In this document: piece after piece, positions 1-6,286 of the stretch
How positions within the stretch are numbered: position 1 is the first letter of the stretch
Layout: each line of letters opens with the position of its first letter
Origin: RGIG5299 sp045588575
GTDB taxonomy: Bacteria; Bacillota; Clostridia; Oscillospirales; RGIG5299
Assembly (NCBI GenBank): GCA_045588575.1
Contig: JAZNEJ010000010.1
Span: 1-44,207 of the forward strand
Length of the DNA: 44,207 nt
Reading direction: 5' to 3'
The notes under the pieces: generated by a model
What the model was told of the DNA's origin: nothing
Seen by the model: the letters and a program-made list of their open reading frames with translations, nothing else
Database searches by the model: none
Program-made: the position numbers and the translations under genes

Positions 1-33
1 TAATTAGCCGCACTTTTCTTCGCTTATTCTTAT

Positions 34-510
34 TTATTCTTTTATATCTTCATCGAAATACCAAACGTTTGATATTTTAACCATTTTAAAGGTATCTGTT
101 TCTTCGCTTTTTTCAGTAATGATTTTTATGGTAACAATTGCTTGTGTTTTATTTTCATTATATTTTTCACTGATAATTTGAATGTCAATATAATAATCTT
201 CTAAAGCAACACCGAAAAAACCGGCAATAATATCCTCGGTAAACAAACCTTCCAAGCCGTTAAGTCCGGCTATGTTACCGGCAATGCCTGCAAAACCTTG
301 TGCAAGCTTTAGCTGTAGCTTTATTTCTGCTTGTTGACTGGGCTTGAAGATTTTAACGATGCCGTCTAAATCTCTTTCGTTAAACGCTTTTTCAAATGTA
401 TTTAATGCCTTTTCCGGCCCTGATATTTGCATTTTTATATCGCATCCGACAAGAAGAAAAGTCATACAAAAAAATATCAGACACAAAAGAAAACAACTAT
501 ATTTTTTCAT
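34..510 (-). CDS. Small secreted lipoprotein, function unknown
   Basis: This 158-residue protein has a lipoprotein signal peptide: a hydrophobic run after MKKY and a lipobox LVGC with the lipidated cysteine at residue 23. The mature part is mixed alpha/beta and contains ALNTFEKAFNERDLDGIVKIF. That opening resembles the start of NTF2-like folds (DUF4878-type), in which a helix precedes a curved sheet, but the match is by eye only. It is the last gene of a leftward set (RHH protein, J-domain protein, membrane protein, lipoprotein), 61 bases after its neighbour. It is probably anchored on the outer face of the membrane. I do not recognise a specific function. Confidence 0.7.
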   Translation of the reverse strand: MKKYSCFLLCLIFFCMTFLLVGCDIKMQISGPEKALNTFEKAFNERDLDGIVKIFKPSQQAEIKLQLKLAQGFAGIAGNIAGLNGLEGLFTEDIIAGFFGVALEDYYIDIQIISEKYNENKTQAIVTIKIITEKSEETDTFKMVKISNVWYFDEDIKE

Positions 511-571
511 GATTTCACCTTTTTTGAAATATTGTTTTAATATGTTTGCAAAATTTTTTACAATGAAATAA

Positions 572-880
572 TTAAGAACGAATCATTTTTACTATAGCAC
601 AAATCAAGGCTATGGGATAAGCAATCCAACCAACCAGCAATGCAATAATTGCTCTGATTAGAAAAGCGCAAATCATTATAGGTATGCTACCTAAAACAAG
701 CCAACCGCCAATTATTTTGCCGCTGAATTCCCAACCGTAGGGAAGACCGGAAAAAAAGATGCCCAAGATTAAAACTGTTAAAAAATCAATGTTTGAAATT
801 GTTATAAAGCCTAATACTATACCTATAGTCATGCCGACTAACCCTTTTATAATTAACTTAATTAAAATGTCTTTCTGCAT
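572..880 (-). CDS. Small integral membrane protein, function unknown
   Basis: This 102-residue protein is almost entirely hydrophobic. Three or four membrane segments are visible, roughly at residues 10-45 (glycine-rich, with GLVGMTIGIVLGF), 55-75 and 78-100. No catalytic motif is seen. It lies 14 bases after the J-domain gene and before the lipoprotein gene, so the three are probably co-transcribed. Function is unknown. The context suggests an envelope-associated role, but that is inference from neighbours only. Confidence 0.6.
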   Translation of the reverse strand: MQKDILIKLIIKGLVGMTIGIVLGFITISNIDFLTVLILGIFFSGLPYGWEFSGKIIGGWLVLGSIPIMICAFLIRAIIALLVGWIAYPIALICAIVKMIRS

Positions 881-894
881 AATAACTCCTCGTT

Positions 895-1704
895 TTAAGA
901 TAAATAGTCTTTAAGAATTTCGTATGCACTATTAATTTTTTGTGCATATTTAGTATCTGTTTCAGAAGCAATGTCTGGATGAAATGTTTTTATTAATCTA
1001 TTTCGGTGGTTTTTGAGTTCTTCCAATGTAACTTTAGTTAAGTCGTCAACCATAAAAAGCGCCATTGCTTGTTGCAATTCATTTGTAGGGTTTGCAGAAT
1101 TTGAAGAGCTGAATTCTTGCTCATCATTTATAACGGTAGCGTTACGCCAAGCAGATAAAAAATAGAATAAAAATTCACTCATGCCTTTTGGATTTTCATA
1201 TTCAACTTTAGAACCGAAAAAGCTTGTTTTTGCTTTTGCTTTTACGTCTTTCGCAAGAACTTTTTCATAATAAAAATAAGGAATGTTCATTTTTATTTTA
1301 AAGAAAATTTTCCCGGTAACTTTGTCGCCAAACATACTTTCTTTTAACTCATCCGGAGAAAAAACCAAATCAAAATCATTGATATTGCTGAATTTTAAAT
1401 ATAGAGGTTCGGAAAATAATCCTGAATCAAAATAAAAAATTTCGTGCTCGGTATCAATGTGTAATGAATAGAAATCGTGATTTTCATTAAATAATTTACT
1501 TAATTCATTATTTGAGTATTCGATATATTTTTTTAATTCTCGATACTGTTCAAGGCTATAAGACGGAAGACATTTTTGTATATAACTCGGTATATCAGCA
1601 GTGCATTCGTAACAAAGATATTGTTCATCTGCAAGCTTAGTTCGCGTAAGAATATTTGTTTTTTTGCCACAATCAGCGCAATAAATTTCTTTAAAAAATC
1701 CCAT
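895..1704 (-). CDS. Zinc-ribbon protein with C-terminal J-domain
   Basis: This 269-residue protein starts with a zinc ribbon (C9-x2-C12 and C31-x2-C34), similar in layout to DUF4428-type domains. A middle region of about 150 residues with many beta strands follows. The C-terminal ~50 residues form a DnaJ-like J-domain with the diagnostic HPD at residues 242-244 and a final helix KINSAYEILKDYL. J-domains stimulate the ATPase of Hsp70 (DnaK). A C-terminal J-domain fused to a ribbon is not the canonical DnaJ layout, and no G/F or cysteine-repeat region is present. It is probably an accessory Hsp70 co-chaperone, and its client is unknown. The gene sits 67 bases downstream of a small RHH gene and is probably in its operon. 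Confidence 0.75.
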   Translation of the reverse strand: MGFFKEIYCADCGKKTNILTRTKLADEQYLCYECTADIPSYIQKCLPSYSLEQYRELKKYIEYSNNELSKLFNENHDFYSLHIDTEHEIFYFDSGLFSEPLYLKFSNINDFDLVFSPDELKESMFGDKVTGKIFFKIKMNIPYFYYEKVLAKDVKAKAKTSFFGSKVEYENPKGMSEFLFYFLSAWRNATVINDEQEFSSSNSANPTNELQQAMALFMVDDLTKVTLEELKNHRNRLIKTFHPDIASETDTKYAQKINSAYEILKDYLS

Positions 1705-1771
1705 ATTTTATTTAATCATCCTTTGCTTTTTACAATAAAATTTTTCATGTTAAATAACAAAACCGCTTATT

Positions 1772-1951
1772 TTAAACCTTGTTTTCATTTATTGTTTTCT
1801 TATCTTTTTTTATAGCTTCAAGACCTGCGGAAATGGCTTGTCTGTAAAGTTCGGAATAAGAAAGATTATAATATTTTTCTTTTTTTAACTTTTCAAGTTG
1901 CTCTTTCAAGTCATCCGGTATTACAACTGAAATTTTGAACATGTTGCTCAT
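1772..1951 (-). CDS. Ribbon-helix-helix (CopG/Arc-like) repressor
   Basis: This 59-residue protein begins MSNMFKISVVIPDDLKEQL. A short beta strand is followed by two helices (LKEQLEKLKKEKYYN and SYSELYRQAISAGLEAI) and a lysine-rich tail, which is the MetJ/Arc/CopG ribbon-helix-helix layout. Such proteins dimerise through the strand and insert it into the DNA major groove. The start is supported by AAAGGAGGG seven bases upstream. Its promoter (2020-2048 on this strand) has a 23-base perfect palindrome at the transcription start, so autoregulation is likely. It heads the leftward set with the J-domain gene. Its divergent partner at 2146 is also an RHH protein. No toxin gene is adjacent, so a toxin-antitoxin role is not supported. 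Confidence 0.75.
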   Translation of the reverse strand: MSNMFKISVVIPDDLKEQLEKLKKEKYYNLSYSELYRQAISAGLEAIKKDKKTINENKV

Positions 1952-1992
1952 AATTAACCCTCCTTTTGTTTTAAAAAAGCTTTATATTTCTT

Positions 1993-2015
1993 TTAGTTCA
2001 TCACTGATGAACTAA
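1993..2015. promoter_or_regulatory. 23-bp palindromic operator of the leftward RHH operon
   Basis: This is a perfect odd-length palindrome centred on C2004, with arms TTAGTTCATCA and TGATGAACTAA. It lies just downstream of the leftward -10 element, so it covers the expected transcription start. A bound dimer or pair of dimers would block initiation. Its core CATCA-C-TGATG reappears with a G centre at 2086-2096 in the divergent promoter. Confidence 0.75.
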
Positions 2016-2019
2016 TCAT

Positions 2020-2048
2020 ATTATACACTAAGCCTGTTATATCGTCAA
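2020..2048 (-). promoter_or_regulatory. Sigma-A-type promoter of leftward RHH operon
   Basis: On the minus strand this reads TTGACG (2048-2043), a 17-base spacer, then TATAAT (2025-2020). It is followed directly by the 23-bp palindrome at 1993-2015. It drives the RHH gene at 1951 and probably the three genes behind it. Confidence 0.75.
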
Positions 2049-2081
2049 TATAAATAATGACAAATTTTTAATTTATTCCTC

Positions 2082-2110
2082 TTTACATCAGTGATGCACC
2101 GTGCTATAAT
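2082..2110 (+). promoter_or_regulatory. Promoter with embedded operator for the rightward RHH gene
   Basis: TTTACA (2082-2087), a 17-base spacer and TATAAT (2105-2110) make a near-consensus promoter. The palindrome CATCAGTGATG at 2086-2096 overlaps the end of the -35 and fills most of the spacer, where a bound repressor would exclude RNA polymerase. Confidence 0.75.
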
Positions 2111-2145
2111 ATAAAAGAATTATGTAGATTAACGAGGTGAATATA

Positions 2146-2316
2146 ATGCCTACAAATAATCCGAGATTTTGCATTACCGTTTCGGAAAAAATGTTGCAAG
2201 AAATCGATAATTACCGATTTGAAAATCGTTTCAACAGCCGTTCTCAAGCTACTGTTGAGTTAATTAAACTTGGCATTAAAGCATTAAATAAAGAAAAACA
2301 AAAAGATAAAAAATAA
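2146..2316 (+). CDS. Second ribbon-helix-helix regulator, divergent
   Basis: This 56-residue protein, MPTNNPRFCITVSEKMLQEI and onwards, has one strand (RFCITVS) followed by two helices (EKMLQEIDNYRFENRF and SRSQATVELIKLGIKALN) and a lysine-rich tail. That is again the Arc/MetJ/CopG fold. GAGGTG lies six bases before the ATG. A terminator follows at once, so the gene is monocistronic. It is not close in sequence to the RHH protein at 1772-1951, but both could bind the related palindromes between them. Cross-regulation is an inference from shared operator cores, not something shown by the sequence. Confidence 0.7.
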   Translation: MPTNNPRFCITVSEKMLQEIDNYRFENRFNSRSQATVELIKLGIKALNKEKQKDKK

Positions 2317-2348
2317 TTTTTTCTTTTATGGTATATGGTTCACCAAAA

Positions 2349-2378
2349 AAACCTGCCAATAGGCAGGTTTTTTGTTTT
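2349..2378 (+). terminator. Intrinsic terminator after the RHH gene
   Basis: A 9-bp stem AAACCTGCC (2349-2357) and GGCAGGTTT (2362-2370) with a 4-base loop is followed by a T-rich run. Confidence 0.9.
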
Positions 2379-2383
2379 TTTTC

Positions 2384-2412
2384 TTGAAATTATGGATTTT
2401 GTATGTTATAAT
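2384..2412 (+). promoter_or_regulatory. Promoter of the lipoprotein gene
   Basis: TTGAAA (2384-2389), a 17-base spacer and TATAAT (2407-2412) lie 57 bases ahead of the start codon at 2470. The AAAGAAAGGAAC just upstream of the ATG supplies the ribosome-binding site. Confidence 0.75.
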
Positions 2413-2469
2413 TAAACTAAGCAAAGCCCTATTTAAAAATAACTCACAAAAGAAAGGAACTGACAAAAA

Positions 2470-3255
2470 ATGAAAAACGTTTTATTGAGAATTACATCTG
2501 TTTGTACTTTACTTGTAATGAGCATTTTGCTTGTTTCTTGTGCGCATACTTGCGATTTTTCTTCCGAATGGACTAAAGATGAAAATTTCCACTGGCATAT
2601 ATGTACTGCCGATGAAGAATGTACTGAAATTTCAGATAAAGCAGAACATAGTTGGAATGAAGGCGAAATTACCACAAAAGCAACTCAAGAAGCGGACGGT
2701 GTAAAAACCTATACTTGCACGGTTTGCGCTCAAACAAAAGAAGAAACGGTTATTTTTACCGGTATGAGCGAAACAGAATGGAATGCGGCCTTCGCTGCAG
2801 ATTCATTTAAAAATTTTACTTATGCTGAAGTAGCAACAAGCGAAGCACCGGGTATGAACGTTACCGGTGAGGCTTTAATGAAATTCACAGAAGATAACGC
2901 TTATCAACAGTCAAAAATTGCAGGTGTGGTCAACGAAATGTATGCATCTACCAAAGATGAAGCTGTTAGCGTGAAAAATACTTTTATAAATTCACTTGCA
3001 GCTATGATAAACTATTCTGATTATAACTATGATGCCGAAACAAAAACATATAAAGCGAATAAAGAAATATATATTCAAAGCCTAAATGCGTCTACTGCTA
3101 ACGTTACAATGAAATTTACCGACGGTAAGGTTTCCGAAATCGAATTTTCCGCTAATGTTGTAGTAAGCGGAATTGAAATGACTGCTACCTCAACTATATC
3201 CTTCTTTGATTACGGTACAACGGTTTTGCCGAGCAATACTCAAAATCGCATTTAA
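2470..3255 (+). CDS. Secreted lipoprotein with Cys/His-rich N-terminal region
   Basis: This 261-residue protein has a signal peptide ending in the lipobox LVSC (cysteine 24). The mature N-terminus is rich in paired Cys, His and Trp (HTCDFSSEW, NFHWHICTADEEC, AEHSWNEG, TYTCTVC). That pattern is widespread in surface proteins of gut Clostridia, in which short units of the H-x-W and C-x2-C type recur. The C-terminal part from about residue 100 is a soluble domain ending in an alternating strand region (NVTMKFTDGKVSEIEFSAN). The gene has its own promoter and terminator, so it is a single-gene unit. The cellular role is unknown; it is probably exposed at the outer surface. Confidence 0.7.
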   Translation: MKNVLLRITSVCTLLVMSILLVSCAHTCDFSSEWTKDENFHWHICTADEECTEISDKAEHSWNEGEITTKATQEADGVKTYTCTVCAQTKEETVIFTGMSETEWNAAFAADSFKNFTYAEVATSEAPGMNVTGEALMKFTEDNAYQQSKIAGVVNEMYASTKDEAVSVKNTFINSLAAMINYSDYNYDAETKTYKANKEIYIQSLNASTANVTMKFTDGKVSEIEFSANVVVSGIEMTATSTISFFDYGTTVLPSNTQNRI

Positions 3256-3288
3256 TTTTGTTTTATGGTTTTTTAGTTTAACTACATG

Positions 3289-3322
3289 CAAACCGAGCTT
3301 TTTTGGCTCGGTTTGTTTTTTG
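3289..3322 (+). terminator. Intrinsic terminator after the lipoprotein gene
   Basis: Arms CAAACCGAGC and GCTCGGTTTG (10 bp) enclose a T-rich loop and are followed by TTTTTTG. Confidence 0.9.
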
Positions 3323-3343
3323 AATAAAATTTTTTTAAAATTA

Positions 3344-3372
3344 TTGACAAATTCGGCCGCATGTGTTAAAAT
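3344..3372 (+). promoter_or_regulatory. Promoter of the T-box transcript
   Basis: TTGACA (3344-3349), a 17-base spacer and TAAAAT (3367-3372) place transcription start near 3380, just ahead of the T-box leader. This accounts for the left part of the 433-base gene-free stretch 3256-3688. The rest is the leader. Confidence 0.8.
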
Positions 3373-3387
3373 ATCTAAAATTATAAT

Positions 3388-3670
3388 TAAAGGCAAAGAC
3401 GGAGAACGGCATTTTACAGTGGCATAAAGAGAGCTGATGACGGTGGAAATTCGGCGGCAGAGTAAAATTGCTTCTCACTCCTGAGCTGCATCGCTGAAAA
3501 TTACAGTAGGCGTTGACGTTTCCCGCGCGTTAAACGGTTTTTCTGCGGACGGTCTTCATTTTTGAGTCAACCGGCAGAAAATGAGGCAATATCAGTAATG
3601 ATGTTGTGAATTTGGGTGGTAACACGAAAATTTTCGTCCCATAAAGCAATTGCTTTATGGGATTTTATTT
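3388..3670 (+). promoter_or_regulatory. T-box leader (tRNA-sensing riboswitch)
   Basis: The hallmarks of a T-box are all present in order. A stem I 5' element AGAGAGC is at 3428-3434. A distal loop region GACGGTGGAAATTCGGC starts at 3439. The 3' strand CCTGAGCTGC starts at 3480, and an AGTAGG block is at 3505-3510. The antiterminator T-box sequence TGGGTGGTAACACG is at 3613-3626, directly followed by a terminator. T-boxes read the charging state of one tRNA and allow read-through when it is uncharged. The specifier codon must lie in the 3' strand of stem I. Candidates there are TGC (3487-3489, Cys), GCA (3488-3490, Ala) and ATC (3490-3492, Ile). I cannot choose safely by hand folding. The controlled gene is an acyl-CoA synthetase, an unusual target. 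Confidence 0.9.
3638..3670 (+). terminator. T-box regulated terminator
   Basis: A perfect 12-bp palindromic stem, CCCATAAAGCAA and TTGCTTTATGGG (3638-3661), is followed by ATTTTATTTTT. The 5' arm starts immediately after the T-box sequence, as expected for mutually exclusive terminator and antiterminator structures. Confidence 0.9.
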
Positions 3671-3688
3671 TTATACGGAGAAAAGCTT

Positions 3689-5359
3689 ATGGAAAAATTT
3701 GAATTGTTAGATATTACTTTGGGCGGAATGCTTGAAAAGGTTGCTTCGGAGCACCCTGATTCGCTTGCGCTCAAATATACCGACCGCGACTATTGCCGTA
3801 CTTATAAAGAGCTTAACGAAGAGGTCGACAGAGTAGCAAAGGGTATGCTTGCAATGGGAATTAAAAAAGGCGACCATATTGCAATTTGGGCAACCAACAT
3901 TCCCGAATGGCAAATTTCGCTTTATGCTGCGGCAAAAATCGGTTGCGTTTACGTAACCGTTAATACTGCATATAAGGTTTTCGAGCTTGAATATCTTTTG
4001 GAACAGTCCGATACTACTGCTTTAATTATGGCAGGCGGCTTTAAAGACGCAAATTATATTGAAATAGTAAACGACCTTTTTCCGAATTTGAAAGATTCCG
4101 ATAAGGCAAATTTTCATTCCGATAAATTGCCGTTCCTCAAATATCTCATTTATTGCGGTGAGGAAAAAATCCCCGGAATGTATAACTACAATGAGCTTTA
4201 CGACCTGGCGGAAAAAACCTCGGATGAAGAATATTTTGCGATAAAATCGAGCATTAAACCCGATGACGTTACCAATATGCAATACACCTCGGGAACAACA
4301 GGCTTCCCCAAGGGCGTTATGCTCACTCATAAGAATATAATAAACAACGGAAAATGCATAGGCGACGGAATGAAATTCACCGAAAACGATAAGCTTTGCG
4401 TTTGCGTTCCGTTTTTCCATTGCTTCGGCTTGGTTTTGGCAACAATGGCAAGCCTTACGCACGCAACGGGGATGGTGCCCATTGATTATTATCGTCCGAT
4501 TAAAGTTTTGGAAGCGCTTGAAAGCGAAAAATGCACCGCAGTTCACGGCGTTCCCACCATGTTTATAGCAATGCTTGAGCATCCCGAATTTGCAAGATTT
4601 GATTTGTCGAATTTAAGAACGGGAATTATGGCAGGCTCGCCTTGTCCCATAAAGGTTATGCGCGAGGTTGTCGACAAAATGCATATGAAGGATATCGTAA
4701 TAGTTTACGGTCAAACCGAGGCTTCACCCGGATGCACGATGACGACGACAACCGATTCGCTTGAACGCCGAGTTTCAACGGTTGGAAAACATTTCCCAGG
4801 TGTTGAAACCAAAATAGTTGACCCCGAAACAGGTGAGGAGCTCCCCAAAAATACCCCCGGAGAATTCTGTGCGAGGGGTTACAACATAATGAAAGGCTAT
4901 TACAAGATGGAAGAAGCAACCAAGCAGGCAATAGATGCTGAAGGTTGGCTTCACACGGGCGATATAGCCACCGAGGACGAAGAAGGATATTACAAAATAA
5001 CCGGCAGACTTAAAGACATGATAATAAGAGGCGGAGAAAACATTTATCCCAAGGAAATTGAGGAATTTCTCTACACTCATTCGAAAATTAAAGACGTGCA
5101 GGTAATAGGCGTTCCTTCAAAGGTTTACGGCGAAGAAATTTGCGCTTGCATTATTCTCAAAGAAAACGAAAGTTTAACCGAAGAAGAAGTTAAAGCATAC
5201 GTTAAAAGCAATATGGCAAAACATAAGGTTCCCAGCTATGTTTGGTTTGTTGAAGGCTTCCCGATGAATGCGGCAGGCAAAATTCAAAAATTTAAATTAA
5301 GAGCCGATGCAACCGAAAAATTCAACCTCGGTGAAGCGGCAAAGATAGAAACCGCATAA
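3689..5359 (+). CDS. AMP-forming acyl-CoA synthetase (FadD-like)
   Basis: This 556-residue protein belongs to the ANL adenylating superfamily. Such enzymes convert a carboxylic acid, ATP and CoA to acyl-CoA, AMP and PPi. Visible motifs in order are the AMP-binding loop TSGTTGFPKG (200-209), YGQTEASP, GWLHTGDIA, the hinge GRLKDMIIRGGENIYP, and the C-terminal catalytic lysine in NAAGKIQK (K531). Length is normal for medium/long-chain or aryl acyl-CoA ligases; the substrate is not readable by eye. The ATG at 3689 was chosen because GGAG lies eight bases upstream, while earlier starts fall inside the terminator. Control by a T-box suggests a link to an amino acid. Anaerobes activate propionate, branched-chain or aryl acids for reductive carboxylation to 2-oxo acids, which would fit, but that is inference. 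Confidence 0.88.
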   Translation: MEKFELLDITLGGMLEKVASEHPDSLALKYTDRDYCRTYKELNEEVDRVAKGMLAMGIKKGDHIAIWATNIPEWQISLYAAAKIGCVYVTVNTAYKVFELEYLLEQSDTTALIMAGGFKDANYIEIVNDLFPNLKDSDKANFHSDKLPFLKYLIYCGEEKIPGMYNYNELYDLAEKTSDEEYFAIKSSIKPDDVTNMQYTSGTTGFPKGVMLTHKNIINNGKCIGDGMKFTENDKLCVCVPFFHCFGLVLATMASLTHATGMVPIDYYRPIKVLEALESEKCTAVHGVPTMFIAMLEHPEFARFDLSNLRTGIMAGSPCPIKVMREVVDKMHMKDIVIVYGQTEASPGCTMTTTTDSLERRVSTVGKHFPGVETKIVDPETGEELPKNTPGEFCARGYNIMKGYYKMEEATKQAIDAEGWLHTGDIATEDEEGYYKITGRLKDMIIRGGENIYPKEIEEFLYTHSKIKDVQVIGVPSKVYGEEICACIILKENESLTEEEVKAYVKSNMAKHKVPSYVWFVEGFPMNAAGKIQKFKLRADATEKFNLGEAAKIETA

Positions 5360-5373
5360 TAAATAAAAAATAA

Positions 5374-5424
5374 GCTCCTTTTGCTAAAAATATTTATAAA
5401 TATTTCGCAAAAGGAGTTGTTTTA
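5374..5424 (+). terminator. Intrinsic terminator after the acyl-CoA synthetase gene
   Basis: Arms GCTCCTTTTGC (5374-5384) and GCAAAAGGAGT (5407-5417) close over an A/T-rich inner hairpin, followed by TGTTTTATTTT. Confidence 0.85.
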
Positions 5425-5445
5425 TTTTGGAAAAAGTATTATAAT
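5417..5445 (+). promoter_or_regulatory. Probable promoter of the amidohydrolase-kinase pair
   Basis: TTGTTT (5417-5422), a 17-base spacer and TATAAT (5440-5445). The -35 overlaps the end of the preceding terminator. This makes the next two genes a transcription unit separate from the T-box gene. Confidence 0.55.
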
Positions 5446-5481
5446 ATTAAAATAATAACGGAAAACCTTGGAGGACTTATA

Positions 5482-6270
5482 ATGAACGAGGTAGTAAACA
5501 AAGTTAAAGAATACAAAGCGGCGGTAAAGGAACTTAAACCCTTCGATTTGGGATGCTGTTTCCCCAGCCTTAAGGAAGATTCGCTTTACCCCTTCGGAAC
5601 TCCCGATGAGATTATAGCAGGTCTTGAAAAATACGGCATTGAAAAGGCTGCTTTTTGGGATTATAACTGCCTTCACATTTCGCCCTTGGCAGGAAACGAG
5701 CAGGCAATAGAAAAAATAAAAGGTCATGATAATTGCTATTTATGCGCGGTTTTGGGCCCCGATATAGATGCAAAACCCGGAATGCTTGAGGAAACCCTCG
5801 ATTATTATCAGGCAAACAAGCTCGTTGCGGCAAGAATGTTCCCTACAAGACATAATTTCTCTATGCAGGATTGGTGCGTAGGCAATATTTTAAAAGAGCT
5901 TGAAAAGAGAAATATTCCGCTTATTTTCTGGCATACCGAGGTAAATTGGGATACTGTTGCGAGCGTTGCACAAAGATATCCTAACCTTAAAATTATCGTG
6001 GAAGCTATTGAGAAAAAGATGATTTACCACGCAAGAAGCCAAATGATGCTCACGAGAAACTTTAAAAACGTTTTCTTTGCATCTTATAACCTTGCACAGT
6101 ACACTTATCTCGATACGGTAGATACCGAAAATAACTGCAAATACGTTCTTGCAACAAACTATCCTATGTCCGACCCGAATATGAGCTTTGGAATTATAAC
6201 CGAGGCGCATCTTTCGAATAAAGTTAAGGAATATATTTGCCACGGCTTTGCCGATTCATTATTAAAATAA
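5482..6270 (+). CDS. Amidohydrolase-like TIM-barrel protein
   Basis: This 262-residue protein has alternating strand/helix segments such as KAAFWDYNCLH, NCYLCAVLGPD, KLVAARMFP, IPLIFWHTEVNW and NLKIIVEA. These resemble successive barrel strands of amidohydrolase-2 type metal-dependent hydrolases. The usual N-terminal HxH metal motif is not obvious. A histidine is present at the fourth-strand position (FWHTE), but the later Asp is unclear, so catalytic activity is uncertain. GGAGG precedes the ATG. The gene lies 16 bases before an FGGY kinase gene, which suggests a sugar- or sugar-acid-linked role for the pair. No substrate can be named. Confidence 0.5.
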   Translation: MNEVVNKVKEYKAAVKELKPFDLGCCFPSLKEDSLYPFGTPDEIIAGLEKYGIEKAAFWDYNCLHISPLAGNEQAIEKIKGHDNCYLCAVLGPDIDAKPGMLEETLDYYQANKLVAARMFPTRHNFSMQDWCVGNILKELEKRNIPLIFWHTEVNWDTVASVAQRYPNLKIIVEAIEKKMIYHARSQMMLTRNFKNVFFASYNLAQYTYLDTVDTENNCKYVLATNYPMSDPNMSFGIITEAHLSNKVKEYICHGFADSLLK

Positions 6271-6286
6271 GATTGGAACTGAAGAC

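Noticed and set aside
1772..2316. A toxin-antitoxin system around the RHH genes
   Set aside because: RHH antitoxins pair with a toxin gene directly downstream. Here the downstream genes are a J-domain protein on one side and a terminator on the other.
3486..3510. Assigning the T-box to one amino acid
   Set aside because: Three overlapping triplets (TGC, GCA, ATC) are possible by hand folding, and the base helix can be drawn in more than one way. I left it open rather than name Cys, Ala or Ile.
3650..3688. An earlier start (MLYGILFLYGEKL) for the acyl-CoA synthetase
   Set aside because: That ATG falls inside the T-box terminator stem. The ATG at 3689 has GGAG at correct spacing and the family N-terminus.
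4022..4582. A 186-codon open frame on the minus strand inside the acyl-CoA synthetase gene
   Set aside because: It lies opposite a clear ANL enzyme gene, has low-complexity composition, no ribosome-binding site and no recognisable motifs. It is a shadow of the coding strand.
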